Shown: in pieces, positions 1-8,588 of the stretch
Numbering within the stretch: position 1 is the stretch's first letter
How the letters are laid out: every line of letters begins with the position of its first letter
Assembly (NCBI GenBank): GCA_035457705.1
Contig: DATIBD010000091.1
Coordinates: 62,001 to 126,000 of the forward strand
Source of the DNA: DASPGQ01 sp035457705
Lineage (GTDB): Bacteria > Acidobacteriota > Vicinamibacteria > Marinacidobacterales > SMYC01
Length of the DNA stretch: 64,000 nucleotides
Reading direction: 5' to 3'
The notes under the pieces: model-generated
Told to the model about the DNA's origin: nothing
Database searches by the model: none
The model's input: the letters and a program-made list of their open reading frames with translations, nothing else
Program-made: the position numbers and the translations under genes

Positions 1-2002
1 AGCTTCCAAGAGATCGTTCCACCAGACTCGCGGCCTCGGCGGCGTCGATGTCGCCCACGACGATCAGGTCACTTGCGGTCGGGGCATAGTGACGAAAGTA
101 GTACTGCTCGAGCTCGGTCCTCGTCAGCTCCCGAACCGACTGCTCGTTTCCCGAGATGGGCCAACCGTATGGGTGTCGGCTCCCGAACAGGGACTTTCGA
201 ACCGCTTTTCCCGCGATGGCACCCGGACTCACGCGCTCCTGAAGAATCCCGTCGAGCCTCTGCTTCCTGAGTCTCTCGAGCTCTTCACCAGGAAAGCTCG
301 GATGCAGCACGACGTCGGCCATGAGATCCAGGGAAGCCGGCAAATGACGATTCAGGGCGTCGAGCGATACCGCGCTCCATTCGCGGCTCCCGGCCGCCGA
401 AAGCTGGCTTCCCATCCGATCCAGATCGGCCTCGATCTGGAGCGAGGTTCGGGTCGCCGTCCCCTCCTCGAGCATCTCCGCGGTGAAGGACGCTAGGCCG
501 CTCCTTTCGAAAGGCTCTGCCGTCGCTCCCGCCTTGATCAGGAGGACCAGTGAGACTTTGGGAATCTCGCGTCTTTCAATGACGTGTAGGGTCAGGCCGT
601 TTGGCAGGATCTGGGTGGCGACGGGTGGCACGCGAAAGGGCGGGCTCGATCTGAGGGGTGGCGCCGCGGCGCGATCGGGCTGGGTACGGGCCTCGTGACG
701 CGCCGTCTCGGGTACGTAGGCGATCACCAGGGACGGCTTCAACAAATAGTACTTGGCCGCGCGTCGAATGTCTTTCGCCTTCAGACGCTGGTAGCGATCG
801 TAGTCCTCTTGAAAACGATCCGGCGTCCCCAGAAATGTCTGATACATCGCCAAGCGATCGGCCTTTCCCCCGAAGCCTCCAATACGTTCGAGCCCCGAGA
901 GAAAGTCGAACTCCTGTCCCGCCTTGACACGTGCCAGCTCGTCTTCGGTAGGTCCCTCTTTCGCCAGTCGGCGAACCTCTTCGCCGATCATCTCTTCGAT
1001 CATGTCGAGATTTGTCCCGGGGCGAGCCGTGGCGACGATGCCCACGAGACCGGCAATCTCGAGGCTGTAGTTGAAAGCGCTGACTTCGGACGCCACCTGC
1101 TCGTCATAGACCAGGCGCTTGTACAACCGGGAGTTCTTGCCGTCGGCGAGCAGGGTCGACGTAAGGTCGAGCGAAGCGTCGTCCCTCTCGAAATAGGCCA
1201 CCGCAGGCCAGCTCAGATAGAGGCGCTCCTGGGGAACCCGATCTTGTACGACGATGCGCCGGTGAGTCGGGAGCTGGACTTCGTGTCTGATGGACTTCCC
1301 CAGGGGTGGCCCAGGCCGCAACGGCGAAAAGTATCTTTCGACCAGCCGCTCTGCTTCGTCGATCTCGAACTCGCCCGCTATGGTCAGCACACAGTTGTTG
1401 GGGACGTAGTAGCGACGGAAGAAATCGTGGACGTCGTCCAGGGTGGCATTTTCCAAGTCTTCCATGCTGCCAATGATGTGCCACGAGTAGGGATGCCCCT
1501 GGGGGAACAAGTTCCGAAATATGACCTCGACCGCGGTCCCATAGGGAACGTTGTCCATGCTCTGACGCCGCTCGTTCTTGACCACATCACGCTGGTTGTC
1601 GAAGTTCTCCTGGTTGACGGCATCCAACAGGTAGCCCATTCGGTCGGACTCCGCCCACAGGATGTGCTCCAGCGAACCGGCGGGAACGGTCTCGAAGTAG
1701 TTCGTCCGATCGAAGTTCGTCGTGCCGTTGACGCCTCCTTGAGAAATGTTGGCTCCGGCGCGCTCCATCAGAGAGATGTACGAGCCTTTGATGTTCCGGG
1801 ACCCCTCGAACATCATATGCTCGAACAGATGGGCGAAGCCGGTCTTGCCGGGCTCCTCGTTCTTCGAGCCCACGTGATACCAGAGGTTCACGTGAACGAC
1901 GGGGAGCTTGCGGTCCTGGTGGAGAATCACTCTCAGGCCGTTCGCCAACCGGAAGGTCTCGAACTCGATTCGGGGTACGGCAGTGGCTTCGAACTCGCTC
2001 AA
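1..2002 (-). CDS. M16 family zinc peptidase (pitrilysin/processing-peptidase-like), 3' end outside window
   Basis: The first 667 residues are visible; the C-terminus runs off the left edge. Residues 58-62 read HLFEH, the inverted zinc-binding HxxEH motif of M16 peptidases, and a downstream glutamate in VVKNER (about residue 144) fits the third zinc ligand. A second M16-like half starts around residue 400 (LPNGLTLHVIERREIPKVS) and continues to the edge, so this is the two-domain, roughly 900-residue type. The start is a TTG at 2002-2000 preceded by GAAAGGAGAG; no ATG fits. No signal peptide is evident in the first residues (MSEFEATAVPRIEFE), although family members are often periplasmic. The gene diverges from the cyclophilin gene across a 60-bp region. 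The substrate cannot be told from sequence. Confidence 0.9.
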   Translation of the reverse strand, partial: MSEFEATAVPRIEFETFRLANGLRVILHQDRKLPVVHVNLWYHVGSKNEEPGKTGFAHLFEHMMFEGSRNIKGSYISLMERAGANISQGGVNGTTNFDRTNYFETVPAGSLEHILWAESDRMGYLLDAVNQENFDNQRDVVKNERRQSMDNVPYGTAVEVIFRNLFPQGHPYSWHIIGSMEDLENATLDDVHDFFRRYYVPNNCVLTIAGEFEIDEAERLVERYFSPLRPGPPLGKSIRHEVQLPTHRRIVVQDRVPQERLYLSWPAVAYFERDDASLDLTSTLLADGKNSRLYKRLVYDEQVASEVSAFNYSLEIAGLVGIVATARPGTNLDMIEEMIGEEVRRLAKEGPTEDELARVKAGQEFDFLSGLERIGGFGGKADRLAMYQTFLGTPDRFQEDYDRYQRLKAKDIRRAAKYYLLKPSLVIAYVPETARHEARTQPDRAAAPPLRSSPPFRVPPVATQILPNGLTLHVIERREIPKVSLVLLIKAGATAEPFERSGLASFTAEMLEEGTATRTSLQIEADLDRMGSQLSAAGSREWSAVSLDALNRHLPASLDLMADVVLHPSFPGEELERLRKQRLDGILQERVSPGAIAGKAVRKSLFGSRHPYGWPISGNEQSVRELTRTELEQYYFRHYAPTASDLIVVGDIDAAEAASLVERSLGS

Positions 2003-2038
2003 GAACTCTCCTTTCGAGGGCTTGGCCGTACCATCTTA

Positions 2039-2044
2039 TATAAT
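2039..2044 (+). promoter_or_regulatory. -10 box TATAAT of the cyclophilin gene; divergent AT core
   Basis: A TATAAT lies 18 bp before the ATG at 2063, and an AGGAGG ribosome site sits at 2055-2060. The same AT-rich core reads TATTAT on the minus strand, facing the M16 gene, so two divergent promoters probably overlap here. No clear -35 is seen. Confidence 0.55.
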
Positions 2045-2062
2045 ACCGTCTCGCAGGAGGCC

Positions 2063-3130
2063 ATGACTTTTCTCGTCGTATTCGCGGTTCTCGCCATTCA
2101 GGGAACAACGAGCCCGGCCAAGCAAGCGATCCTGGAGACGAGCTTGGGAGAGATCGTCATCGATCTGCTGCCGGAAAAAGCCCCGAACCACGTCGCCCAT
2201 TTCATGAGGCTGGCCGCCGAGGGCGTCTACGATGGCACCGCGTTCCACCGAGTCATCAAGTACGGCATCATTCAAGGAGGCGACCCAGAAACCAAGGACC
2301 CGAACGCCCGAGACAAATATGGAACCGGGGGGCTCGGCTTGCTGGCACGGGAGCTGAGCGACGAGAAACATACCCGGGGAGCCGTCTCCGCCGTGCAGAT
2401 TCCGGGAAAGCCCGACAGCGCGGGCTCCCAGTTCTTCATCGTAGTGACCGACCAGCCCACTCTCGACGGCCAGTTCACGGTGTTCGCGCGGGTCGTCGAA
2501 GGCATTCTGGTAGCTCAAAGAATCTCCGAAACGCCTGCCGACGAAAGCGGGCTCGCCATCGAGCGCATCGAGATCCTGAAGGTCACGCTCCGCGACAAGC
2601 CTCCTCCCGAGATCCCTCCGTTCTCAACCGAGAGCGTCGAGCAGCTGTCCCGCTATCGAGCGGTTTTGGAGACCGAGAAGGGGGAAATCACCGTCGAGTT
2701 GTTTCCCCAGAAAGCACCCAATCATGTCAGGAACTTCCTCCGTCTCGCCCAGATCGGCGCCTACGATGGGGTCGCGTTTCACCGCATCGAGCCGGGCTTC
2801 GTGATTCAAACGGGATTTCTCGAGACCCGCCGGGAGCCTCCTTCCGAGCGCATCTTGAAGTACGTGACCTTCCTCGATCCCGAGTTCAACGACACGCTTC
2901 ATGTTCCCGGAATCCTCTCGATGGCTCGGGGAGACGATCCGGCGAGCGCGCAGGCATCGTTCTTCATCGTTACCGGAGTGGCCACCAACCTCGACCACGC
3001 TTACACGGCCTTCGGGCGAGTGAGCGAAGGTATGGACGTGGTCCGCGCGATCGAGGCCCTTCCCACCGAGGGAGCAAGCCCGGTGGAGCGGTTCGACCTC
3101 CTCCGAGTCCGGGTCGAGACGATCGAGTGA
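2063..3130 (+). CDS. Tandem cyclophilin-type peptidyl-prolyl isomerase, secreted
   Basis: 355 residues with two cyclophilin domains in series. The N-terminus (MTFLVVFAVLAIQGTTSPA) looks like a short signal peptide, so the protein should act in the periplasm or be exported. Domain 1 (about 22-175) carries FHRV, IIQGGDP and GSQFFIV; domain 2 (about 195-355) carries FHRI, FVIQTG and ASFFIVTG. These are the usual cyclophilin active-site segments, better kept in domain 1. The ATG has an AGGAGG site 2 nt upstream, a tight spacing. The reading frame is open far upstream, but that extension is antisense to the M16 gene and is not real. The stop overlaps the start of the next gene (GTGA), suggesting translational coupling. 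Confidence 0.9.
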   Translation: MTFLVVFAVLAIQGTTSPAKQAILETSLGEIVIDLLPEKAPNHVAHFMRLAAEGVYDGTAFHRVIKYGIIQGGDPETKDPNARDKYGTGGLGLLARELSDEKHTRGAVSAVQIPGKPDSAGSQFFIVVTDQPTLDGQFTVFARVVEGILVAQRISETPADESGLAIERIEILKVTLRDKPPPEIPPFSTESVEQLSRYRAVLETEKGEITVELFPQKAPNHVRNFLRLAQIGAYDGVAFHRIEPGFVIQTGFLETRREPPSERILKYVTFLDPEFNDTLHVPGILSMARGDDPASAQASFFIVTGVATNLDHAYTAFGRVSEGMDVVRAIEALPTEGASPVERFDLLRVRVETIE

Positions 3131-4107
3131 TCGACGTCGCCATCGTCGGCGGGGGACCCAGCGGGCTCGCCGTCGCCATCGACTGCACCAAGAATGGGCT
3201 TTCCTACGTGATCCTCGAGAAGGGGGCCCTGGTCGACGCGATCCGGCGTTTCCCCATCAATATGGTCTTCTTTACCACGCCCGATCTTCTCGAAATCGGG
3301 GACTTGCCACTCGTGACCGGTCGGGACAAACCGACGCGACTCGAAGCGCTCAAGTACTATCGTCGCGTCGCGGAACATTATCGCTTGCGTCTGAGGCTCT
3401 ATGAGAAAGTGGAAGCGGTCCGGCCGGTGAACGGACATTTCGAGCTCCAGACCTCTTATCAACGTGGACAGGAGGGGCGACCCGCGTCGGTTTCGGCGCG
3501 AAAGCTCGTCCTGGCCATGGGATATTACGATAATCCCAATCGTCTCGACATTCCAGGAGAGAACCTCGCCAAGGTATCCCACTATTACACCGAAGCCCAT
3601 CCGTATTTCGGGCTCGACGTCGCGGTCATAGGCGGCGCCAACTCGGCTGCCGAGACGGCGCTCGATCTCTACCGCTCAGGCGTTTCGGTCACTCTGATCC
3701 ATCGAGGCGCCGAGCTGTCCAGCCACATCAAGTACTGGGTACGGCCCGACATCCAGAACCGGATCGACCGCGGGGAGATCAGAGCCCATCTGGAGACCGA
3801 TGTAGTCGAGATCCTCCCCGAGAAGCTGCGTCTCAGGCACCAGAACGGTAAGGTCTACGAGATCGCGAACGACGCCGTCCTCGCGCTGACGGGTTATCAT
3901 CCCGACTACGGATTTCTGAAGGCGATCGGCATCGAGGTCGACGACCGATCGGGAAAGCCGCGGGTCGATCCCGAGACTTGTGAGACGAACGTAGCGGGAG
4001 TTTACCTGGCAGGAGGGATCGTCGCCGGCAAGCAGACGAACCAGATCTTCATCGAGAACGGGCGCTTCCACGGAGCGAAGATCGTGGAGCATATCATTCG
4101 CCGGTGA
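3127..4107 (+). CDS. ypdA: YpdA-like FAD/NAD(P) disulfide reductase (putative bacillithiol disulfide reductase)
   Basis: 326 residues with two Rossmann nucleotide-binding motifs: GGGPSG near residue 8 (FAD) and GGANSA near residue 165 (NAD(P)H). The INMVFFTTPDLLEIG stretch after the first motif is typical of YpdA, the flavoprotein known in Firmicutes to reduce bacillithiol disulfide. No CxxC redox pair is present, which separates it from thioredoxin reductase and agrees with YpdA. The start is the GTG overlapping the cyclophilin stop by 3 nt, so the two are probably co-translated. Assigning bacillithiol as substrate is inference from the family; no bacillithiol synthesis gene is in the window. 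Confidence 0.8.
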   Translation: MIDVAIVGGGPSGLAVAIDCTKNGLSYVILEKGALVDAIRRFPINMVFFTTPDLLEIGDLPLVTGRDKPTRLEALKYYRRVAEHYRLRLRLYEKVEAVRPVNGHFELQTSYQRGQEGRPASVSARKLVLAMGYYDNPNRLDIPGENLAKVSHYYTEAHPYFGLDVAVIGGANSAAETALDLYRSGVSVTLIHRGAELSSHIKYWVRPDIQNRIDRGEIRAHLETDVVEILPEKLRLRHQNGKVYEIANDAVLALTGYHPDYGFLKAIGIEVDDRSGKPRVDPETCETNVAGVYLAGGIVAGKQTNQIFIENGRFHGAKIVEHIIRR

Positions 4108-4179
4108 GCATCGTTCCTCGGCTCGTGAGCGAGCGGTTCGCCGATGGCGTGGCGATGCCGACCGCGACGATGCCGCGAC

Positions 4180-4211
4180 CAAGCGGTTATCGAGGCGCGC
4201 CTGACCGCTTG
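4180..4211 (+). terminator. Possible hairpin terminator without U-tract
   Basis: The arms CAAGCGGT (4180-4187) and ACCGCTTG (4204-4211) are perfect complements around a 16-nt loop. No T-run follows, so an intrinsic terminator is only possible. The 248-bp stretch 4108-4355 holds no convincing gene. Confidence 0.3.
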
Positions 4212-4355
4212 AGGAGTTTAGTGGTGCTCGTCAACGACAGCTTCCACTGCTTAAACCGCACGATCCGCCGACGGATTCAGCAGAAGCATAACCGTCCGTC
4301 GGCCGCGCCTTGAGACGAGCTCGCCCGTGCTTCGCCATCCGCCGAGGAAGACCGA

Positions 4356-6350
4356 ATGAGGCTTCTGCCTGCGTTCGTGACCGCCTGGGCGGTCCTCGGC
4401 ACGCAAAACGTTCGCCTGGGAGCGGTGTACGTGCCCGCCATTTCACCCTGGTGGGTAGTGGCGGCCGTCGCCTTCGCTACCCTGCTTGCGTCGCCCCGAA
4501 AGACGCCTCCCGGAGCGGAGCGACGCTCCATCCTCGTCACCATCACCCTCGCTGCCTTGCTGGCGATGCTCCTTTCTTTTTGGACCGCGGCGCTGAATCC
4601 GGCGCTCGAGCTCGTGATCCGGTTCGACGATGGTCGCGAGGTGAAGACGTCGTCCCTTCAGCTCGGTGAACGACGGGAGCTGAGACGTCTGGCCGGGCAG
4701 AGACGGAATATCGTTCTCGAAACCAGCGGGTGGCTTCAGATTCCGAAACCGGGCGAGTACCGTTTCGAGCTCTATTGCGATGATTTTTGCGAGCTTATAA
4801 TCGGCTCCTGGCGCGTCCAGGCCCGGGGAGCCGGAAGCGAAACGATCCAGCTGCCGCGAGGCGAGCTCCCCTTCTCGCTGCGATATCGCCAAAAGGAAGG
4901 GCCTGCGACGCTTCTCCTGTCGTGGGATCGGCCCGGCTTCGTAGAGCTTCTTCCCATCGAGTACTTCGTCCGCAGCCCGAACGCGCCGCGTCGCGATCCG
5001 ACCACATCGTACCTGGCCCTCGCGGCGCTTCTCGCCTGGTCAGGCGCCCTCGCCATCGCCTTCGGGCACGTCGTGCGGTTCACGAGGAGCCGCGCCCTGC
5101 CCATCGCGACGATCGCACTCGTCGTCGTCTATGGAGGCATCCTCCGATTCGAGTCCTTCCTTGCCCGGTCCGGGCTCGCCCGATCGGACGCTCGCGCGGC
5201 GGCTGTCCACGAGAGGCTACTGCCCCTCATGCCTCCTTACGCGGTCTTCAACCCCGAGAACGCGCCCCTCGATCCCTACCGTGCCGACGTGAGGAGTTAT
5301 CTCGACGGCGCAGAGACGATGACGCTGCCCGGTTTCTACCGCTCTTCGTTCCGAGAGCCGTTCTACGTCGCGCTCGTCAAAGCGTTCGTCGCTCTATCGG
5401 GAGGCGAGGTGGGAATCCTGATCGAAAGCCTCGTTTTTTCGATTGCAACGCTCTTGCTCCTCGCGGCGATCTCATCCAAGCTGTTCGGAGTCCGCTGGTC
5501 CGCCGCACTGCTGGTGCCGGTAGCGATCCACGAATGGCTCGTTCTCGAATCAGCTACCGGCTATCGGATGAGCGCGTATGGTTTCTTCCTGGTCGCTTTC
5601 GTCGGCTGGACGTTTCTTTCGGGAGGGAGCCGTGCGCTCGCGCCGGCGGGAACCGGTGTCCTCGCCGGCCTTCTCTGCCTCATTCGCCTGAGTGCCTTGT
5701 CGGTCGTCATCCCGCTCGTCGCCCTGCGCTTTCTCCAACTTCGGCGGAACGAGCGGAGGTTCTACGCGGGGGTCGTCACCAGTATCGTCCTCGTCCTCGT
5801 CGGACCGTTTCTCCTTTCCAACACGCTGGCTCACGGGGACCCCTTTTACAGCATCAGTTTTCACACGGAGTTCTGGCTGCGTGCCGAGGGGCTCGACCGG
5901 GGGCAGGGTCCGGTTTCGTGGGTGCGCTACTTCACCGGCTTCGGGCGCATTTCCGAGATTGCGAAGGGAACGGTGGCAGGATTGACATTCCTTCCCCTTC
6001 GCACCTTCTCGAACGGCCTGCGGCACTTCCCGCTGATGAGTGCCATCACCGTGGGTTGTGGTGTTCTCGGGCTGGCCGTGGCGTTTCGCAGTCGGCCTGT
6101 GCTTCCCGTCGCCTACCTCGGCCACCTCATTCCCTTCGCCTACGTCCAGAATTTTCCATCGGGAACGATGCCTCGGTTCGTAATGCCCGCGTTCTTCTTT
6201 CTCGTCCTCGCCGCGCCATTGGGGGCGGGGAGCCTTTTGGCTTGGATCCGTCGGCTGCTTAGAATCAGAGACCGACCTCCCTCTTCACCCGCCACGAAAC
6301 GAGCTTGCGAAGAAGAGCACGAATCCCGCTCGCAGGGCGTGGCCTCCTGA
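4356..6350 (+). CDS. Polytopic membrane protein with PA14-like domain, GT-C-type organisation
   Basis: 664 residues. Two hydrophobic segments (about 1-85) precede a soluble domain at about 90-205 with the PA14-like pattern WLQIPKPGEYRFEL...CDDFCEL...LRYRQKEGPATLLLSW. About nine more membrane segments follow (from about 215 to 645). This layout resembles GT-C membrane glycosyltransferases such as PMT/ArnT relatives that use lipid-linked sugars, but I see no catalytic DE signature that would settle it. The ATG at 4356 has GAGGAAG upstream. A comparable large membrane protein lies at 13406-15880. PA14 folds often bind carbohydrate, so a role in surface glycans is an inference. Confidence 0.65.
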   Translation: MRLLPAFVTAWAVLGTQNVRLGAVYVPAISPWWVVAAVAFATLLASPRKTPPGAERRSILVTITLAALLAMLLSFWTAALNPALELVIRFDDGREVKTSSLQLGERRELRRLAGQRRNIVLETSGWLQIPKPGEYRFELYCDDFCELIIGSWRVQARGAGSETIQLPRGELPFSLRYRQKEGPATLLLSWDRPGFVELLPIEYFVRSPNAPRRDPTTSYLALAALLAWSGALAIAFGHVVRFTRSRALPIATIALVVVYGGILRFESFLARSGLARSDARAAAVHERLLPLMPPYAVFNPENAPLDPYRADVRSYLDGAETMTLPGFYRSSFREPFYVALVKAFVALSGGEVGILIESLVFSIATLLLLAAISSKLFGVRWSAALLVPVAIHEWLVLESATGYRMSAYGFFLVAFVGWTFLSGGSRALAPAGTGVLAGLLCLIRLSALSVVIPLVALRFLQLRRNERRFYAGVVTSIVLVLVGPFLLSNTLAHGDPFYSISFHTEFWLRAEGLDRGQGPVSWVRYFTGFGRISEIAKGTVAGLTFLPLRTFSNGLRHFPLMSAITVGCGVLGLAVAFRSRPVLPVAYLGHLIPFAYVQNFPSGTMPRFVMPAFFFLVLAAPLGAGSLLAWIRRLLRIRDRPPSSPATKRACEEEHESRSQGVAS

Positions 6351-6362
6351 GCTCGTCGGTAC

Positions 6363-6368
6363 TACAAT
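6363..6368 (+). promoter_or_regulatory. -10 box TACAAT, leaderless arrangement
   Basis: TACAAT ends 8 nt before the ATG at 6377, with no Shine-Dalgarno between them. Transcription would begin at or next to the start codon. Confidence 0.45.
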
Positions 6369-6376
6369 ATCGACTT

Positions 6377-7009
6377 ATGGCGTTTCTCGACCGGATGGTG
6401 TCGGATCTCATCGGGAAATCAACCGGGTTCAACGCGAGACCGTTCGTAAGGGCCGTCGGCGGGAAGAACATCCTATTGCTCGGCGGTGCCTTGGTAGCCG
6501 GTGCTCTCGCCGCCGAGAAGATGCGCGAAACCACCACGCCGTCGAACGTTCCTCCGCCCCCTCTGCCCATTCCGCCGGTTCCGCCCCTCCCCGTTGCTCG
6601 GGCGGCCGACTCCGACCCGGAGTCGGCGGATCAGGCCCTCTCGAAGGAGCTGCTGTTTGCCATCGTCCGCGTGATGGCCGCTTCAGCCCTTGCGGACGGT
6701 GAGATTCACGCCGACGAGCGTCGAGCCATCGAGAGCCGCCTGGACGAATCGGGCCTCTCCGCCGAACAGGTGCGTCGCATCCAGAAGGACATGGTGATTC
6801 CGCCGGGTCTGAGCGAGCTTTCGGACATGGTCACCACGGTCGAGGACCGCGAGCTCGTCTACCGATTCGCCGCGTTGGTCGTCCTGGCCGACCGTGAGAT
6901 CTCGCAGCTAGAAAGAGCGTGGCTCGACAAGCTCGCGACCGCCATGGCGCTCGGGGACGAGCGTCGTGAAGCGCTGGAGCGCGAGATTTTCGAGGAGACT
7001 TCGAGCTGA
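6377..7009 (+). CDS. TerB/DUF533-like protein
   Basis: 210 residues. A short N-terminal part with a glycine/alanine-rich hydrophobic stretch (LLLGGALVAGALAAEKM) and a proline linker (about 55-75) leads into an all-helical C-terminal domain (about 88-205). That domain contains AASALADGEIHADERRAIE, an acidic TerB-type helix pair found in DUF533 and tellurite-resistance TerB folds, repeated in weaker form as LVVLADREISQLERAWLDKL. An open frame continues upstream, but the ATG at 6377 starts directly behind a TACAAT box and gives the conserved-looking start MAFLDRMVSDLIGKSTG. These proteins are membrane-associated and their biochemical function is unknown. Confidence 0.7.
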   Translation: MAFLDRMVSDLIGKSTGFNARPFVRAVGGKNILLLGGALVAGALAAEKMRETTTPSNVPPPPLPIPPVPPLPVARAADSDPESADQALSKELLFAIVRVMAASALADGEIHADERRAIESRLDESGLSAEQVRRIQKDMVIPPGLSELSDMVTTVEDRELVYRFAALVVLADREISQLERAWLDKLATAMALGDERREALEREIFEETSS

Positions 7010-7149
7010 GTGTACACCTTGCCCCCGGTGATCAGACGACGTGGGTTTCGCGTGAGAACGCTGCCTTTTCGCCAATGCTCACCGGTTTCGGGTTTTCCCG
7101 CGAATGCGCACGGCTGCGGCACCCGGATTCGTTCCCTGGGAGCTGGCTC

Positions 7150-8049
7150 ATGACTGAGACTGACTCGACTTCGTCGTCCAAATATCGTCGGCTACTCTGC
7201 CCCGTGGATTTCTCCGACATCTCTCGCCGTGCACTGGAGTGGACGCTGAGCTTGTCGAAGGAGCTCGAGGCGAGCGTGACACTCTTGCACATCATCGACT
7301 CGAGGATGACGTCGGCGGGAAACCTCGTCAACATACCGGACATCTTGCGCGAGCTCCGCCAGCGAGCCGACGAGATGCTTCACGAGTGGCAGCGGGAGCT
7401 GGACCTGTCGGGGGTGGAAATCGAAATAAGGGAAGGTGTGCCCGACCAGGTCGTGGTGAACGCGACCCGAGAAACCCCGGTGCAGTTGTTGGTCATGGGG
7501 ACTCATGGTTTCGGCGGGTTTCAGCGTCTCCTGCTGGGCTCGGTCACCGAGAAGGTACTGCACCGGGTCCGTGTGCCCCTCATGACGATCTCCCAGGCCT
7601 CGGCGGAGCCGCCGGAGCGGCCAACGAGGGTGGTGATGGCCGTCGACCTGGGAGCCGAATCGAGCGAGGTGGTGCGTCACGGGCTGTTTCTCGCCCGTCA
7701 CTTCGCGGTCAGCCTGGTGGCCGCCCACGTCCTTCCGGTTCCCGACGTGGTCTTGAACTATCGCACCGTCGAGCAGCTCGGAGCGGAAGAGCTCGCGCGC
7801 TTGACGACGAGGCTAACGGAAGAGAGACGAAAGGCGCTCGAGCAACTGTTGTCCGATTCGACGGATGTCGACGTCGAGATCAGCACCACGGTGGGCCGCC
7901 CCTACGCTATCTTGGCCGGCTTGGTGCGAGACACCGACCTGCTCGTCATGGGTGCGGGCGGTCACGCGGAAGCAGCACTCGGCTGGCTTGGCTCAGTCTG
8001 CCACAAGATGGTGCGTTCCGCCCCGTGTCCGGTTCTCATTGTGCGTTGA
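7150..8049 (+). CDS. Universal stress protein, double UspA domain
   Basis: 299 residues holding two UspA domains (about 10-160 and 165-299). Domain 1 has the ATP-binding signature MGTHGFGG...LLLGSVTEKVLHR; domain 2 has MGAGGHAEAALGWLGSVCHKM. The start ATG at 7150 follows GGGAG at good spacing, and an open frame further upstream lacks homology. Together with the CBS-pair protein just downstream (51 bp) and the convergent second UspA protein it forms a small stress/energy-sensing cluster. Such Usp-CBS pairings commonly respond to adenine nucleotide levels or hypoxia, but no regulator is visible here. Confidence 0.92.
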   Translation: MTETDSTSSSKYRRLLCPVDFSDISRRALEWTLSLSKELEASVTLLHIIDSRMTSAGNLVNIPDILRELRQRADEMLHEWQRELDLSGVEIEIREGVPDQVVVNATRETPVQLLVMGTHGFGGFQRLLLGSVTEKVLHRVRVPLMTISQASAEPPERPTRVVMAVDLGAESSEVVRHGLFLARHFAVSLVAAHVLPVPDVVLNYRTVEQLGAEELARLTTRLTEERRKALEQLLSDSTDVDVEISTTVGRPYAILAGLVRDTDLLVMGAGGHAEAALGWLGSVCHKMVRSAPCPVLIVR

Positions 8050-8100
8050 TTTCCGTGGCCAGCAACGGGGCGCCGACGTCGGCGCCGTGAGGAGGACCTG

Positions 8101-8502
8101 ATGAGAGTGGAAGAGCTCATGACCACGGACGTGGCGACGGTCGAGCGCAACGACGAGTTGAGCGTCGTGGACGATCTCATAAAGATGAAGCGCATTCGAC
8201 ATCTTCCCGTGGTCGAGAAAGGACGTCTCGTCGGAATCGTGACCCAGCGTGATTTATTCCAGGCCGGCCTTTCGAATGCGATGGGGTTCGGCGAGAAGGC
8301 GCGCAAGGAGTTCTTGGGAACGGTTGTCGTAAAGGAAGTGATGACCGACGAAGTCGTCACCGTCGGCCCTGACGAGACGGTCAAGAACGCGGCCAAGAAG
8401 ATGCTCGAGCACAAGATCGGTTGTCTTCCCGTCGTACGGGAAGGCAAACTGCTCGGAATCCTTACCGAGACCGACTTGGTGCGTTTGCTCGTCGATTCCT
8501 GA
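8101..8502 (+). CDS. CBS-domain pair protein
   Basis: 133 residues made almost entirely of two CBS motifs (about 1-60 and 75-133). Each has the VxxVERND/VGPDETV strand, a conserved LPVV strand, and a G-I-V/LTQRDL or GILTETDL ending. Paired CBS modules bind AMP, ATP or related ligands. No catalytic domain is attached. The ATG has GAGGAGG upstream. It is probably co-transcribed with the preceding UspA gene. Confidence 0.92.
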   Translation: MRVEELMTTDVATVERNDELSVVDDLIKMKRIRHLPVVEKGRLVGIVTQRDLFQAGLSNAMGFGEKARKEFLGTVVVKEVMTDEVVTVGPDETVKNAAKKMLEHKIGCLPVVREGKLLGILTETDLVRLLVDS

Positions 8503-8548
8503 GCTCGATGTCGAGCCGATCTCGCGGCAGAAGCCTTGCCAACCGCCG

Positions 8549-8579
8549 GCAGGCTGGGCGCTCTTTCGCACCAGCCTGC
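8549..8579. terminator. Hairpin between convergent CBS and UspA genes
   Basis: GCAGGCTGG (8549-8557) pairs with CCAGCCTGC (8571-8579), a 9-bp perfect stem with a 13-nt loop. It lies between the stops of two convergent genes, where a shared terminator would be expected, though no T-run follows on either side. Confidence 0.4.
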
Positions 8580-8588
8580 TCGGGCAGG

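Noticed and set aside
695..2062. Long open frame ahead of the cyclophilin, suggesting an 811-residue protein
   Set aside because: It is the antisense of the M16 gene. The true start ATG at 2063 has AGGAGG, and only this yields a signal peptide.
4104..4313. 69-residue frame after the YpdA-like gene, overlapping its stop
   Set aside because: No ribosome site or recognisable protein, and it covers a hairpin. Treated as non-coding.
4787..6262. 491-residue plus-strand frame within the PA14 membrane gene
   Set aside because: Arginine-rich shadow of a real membrane protein in another frame.
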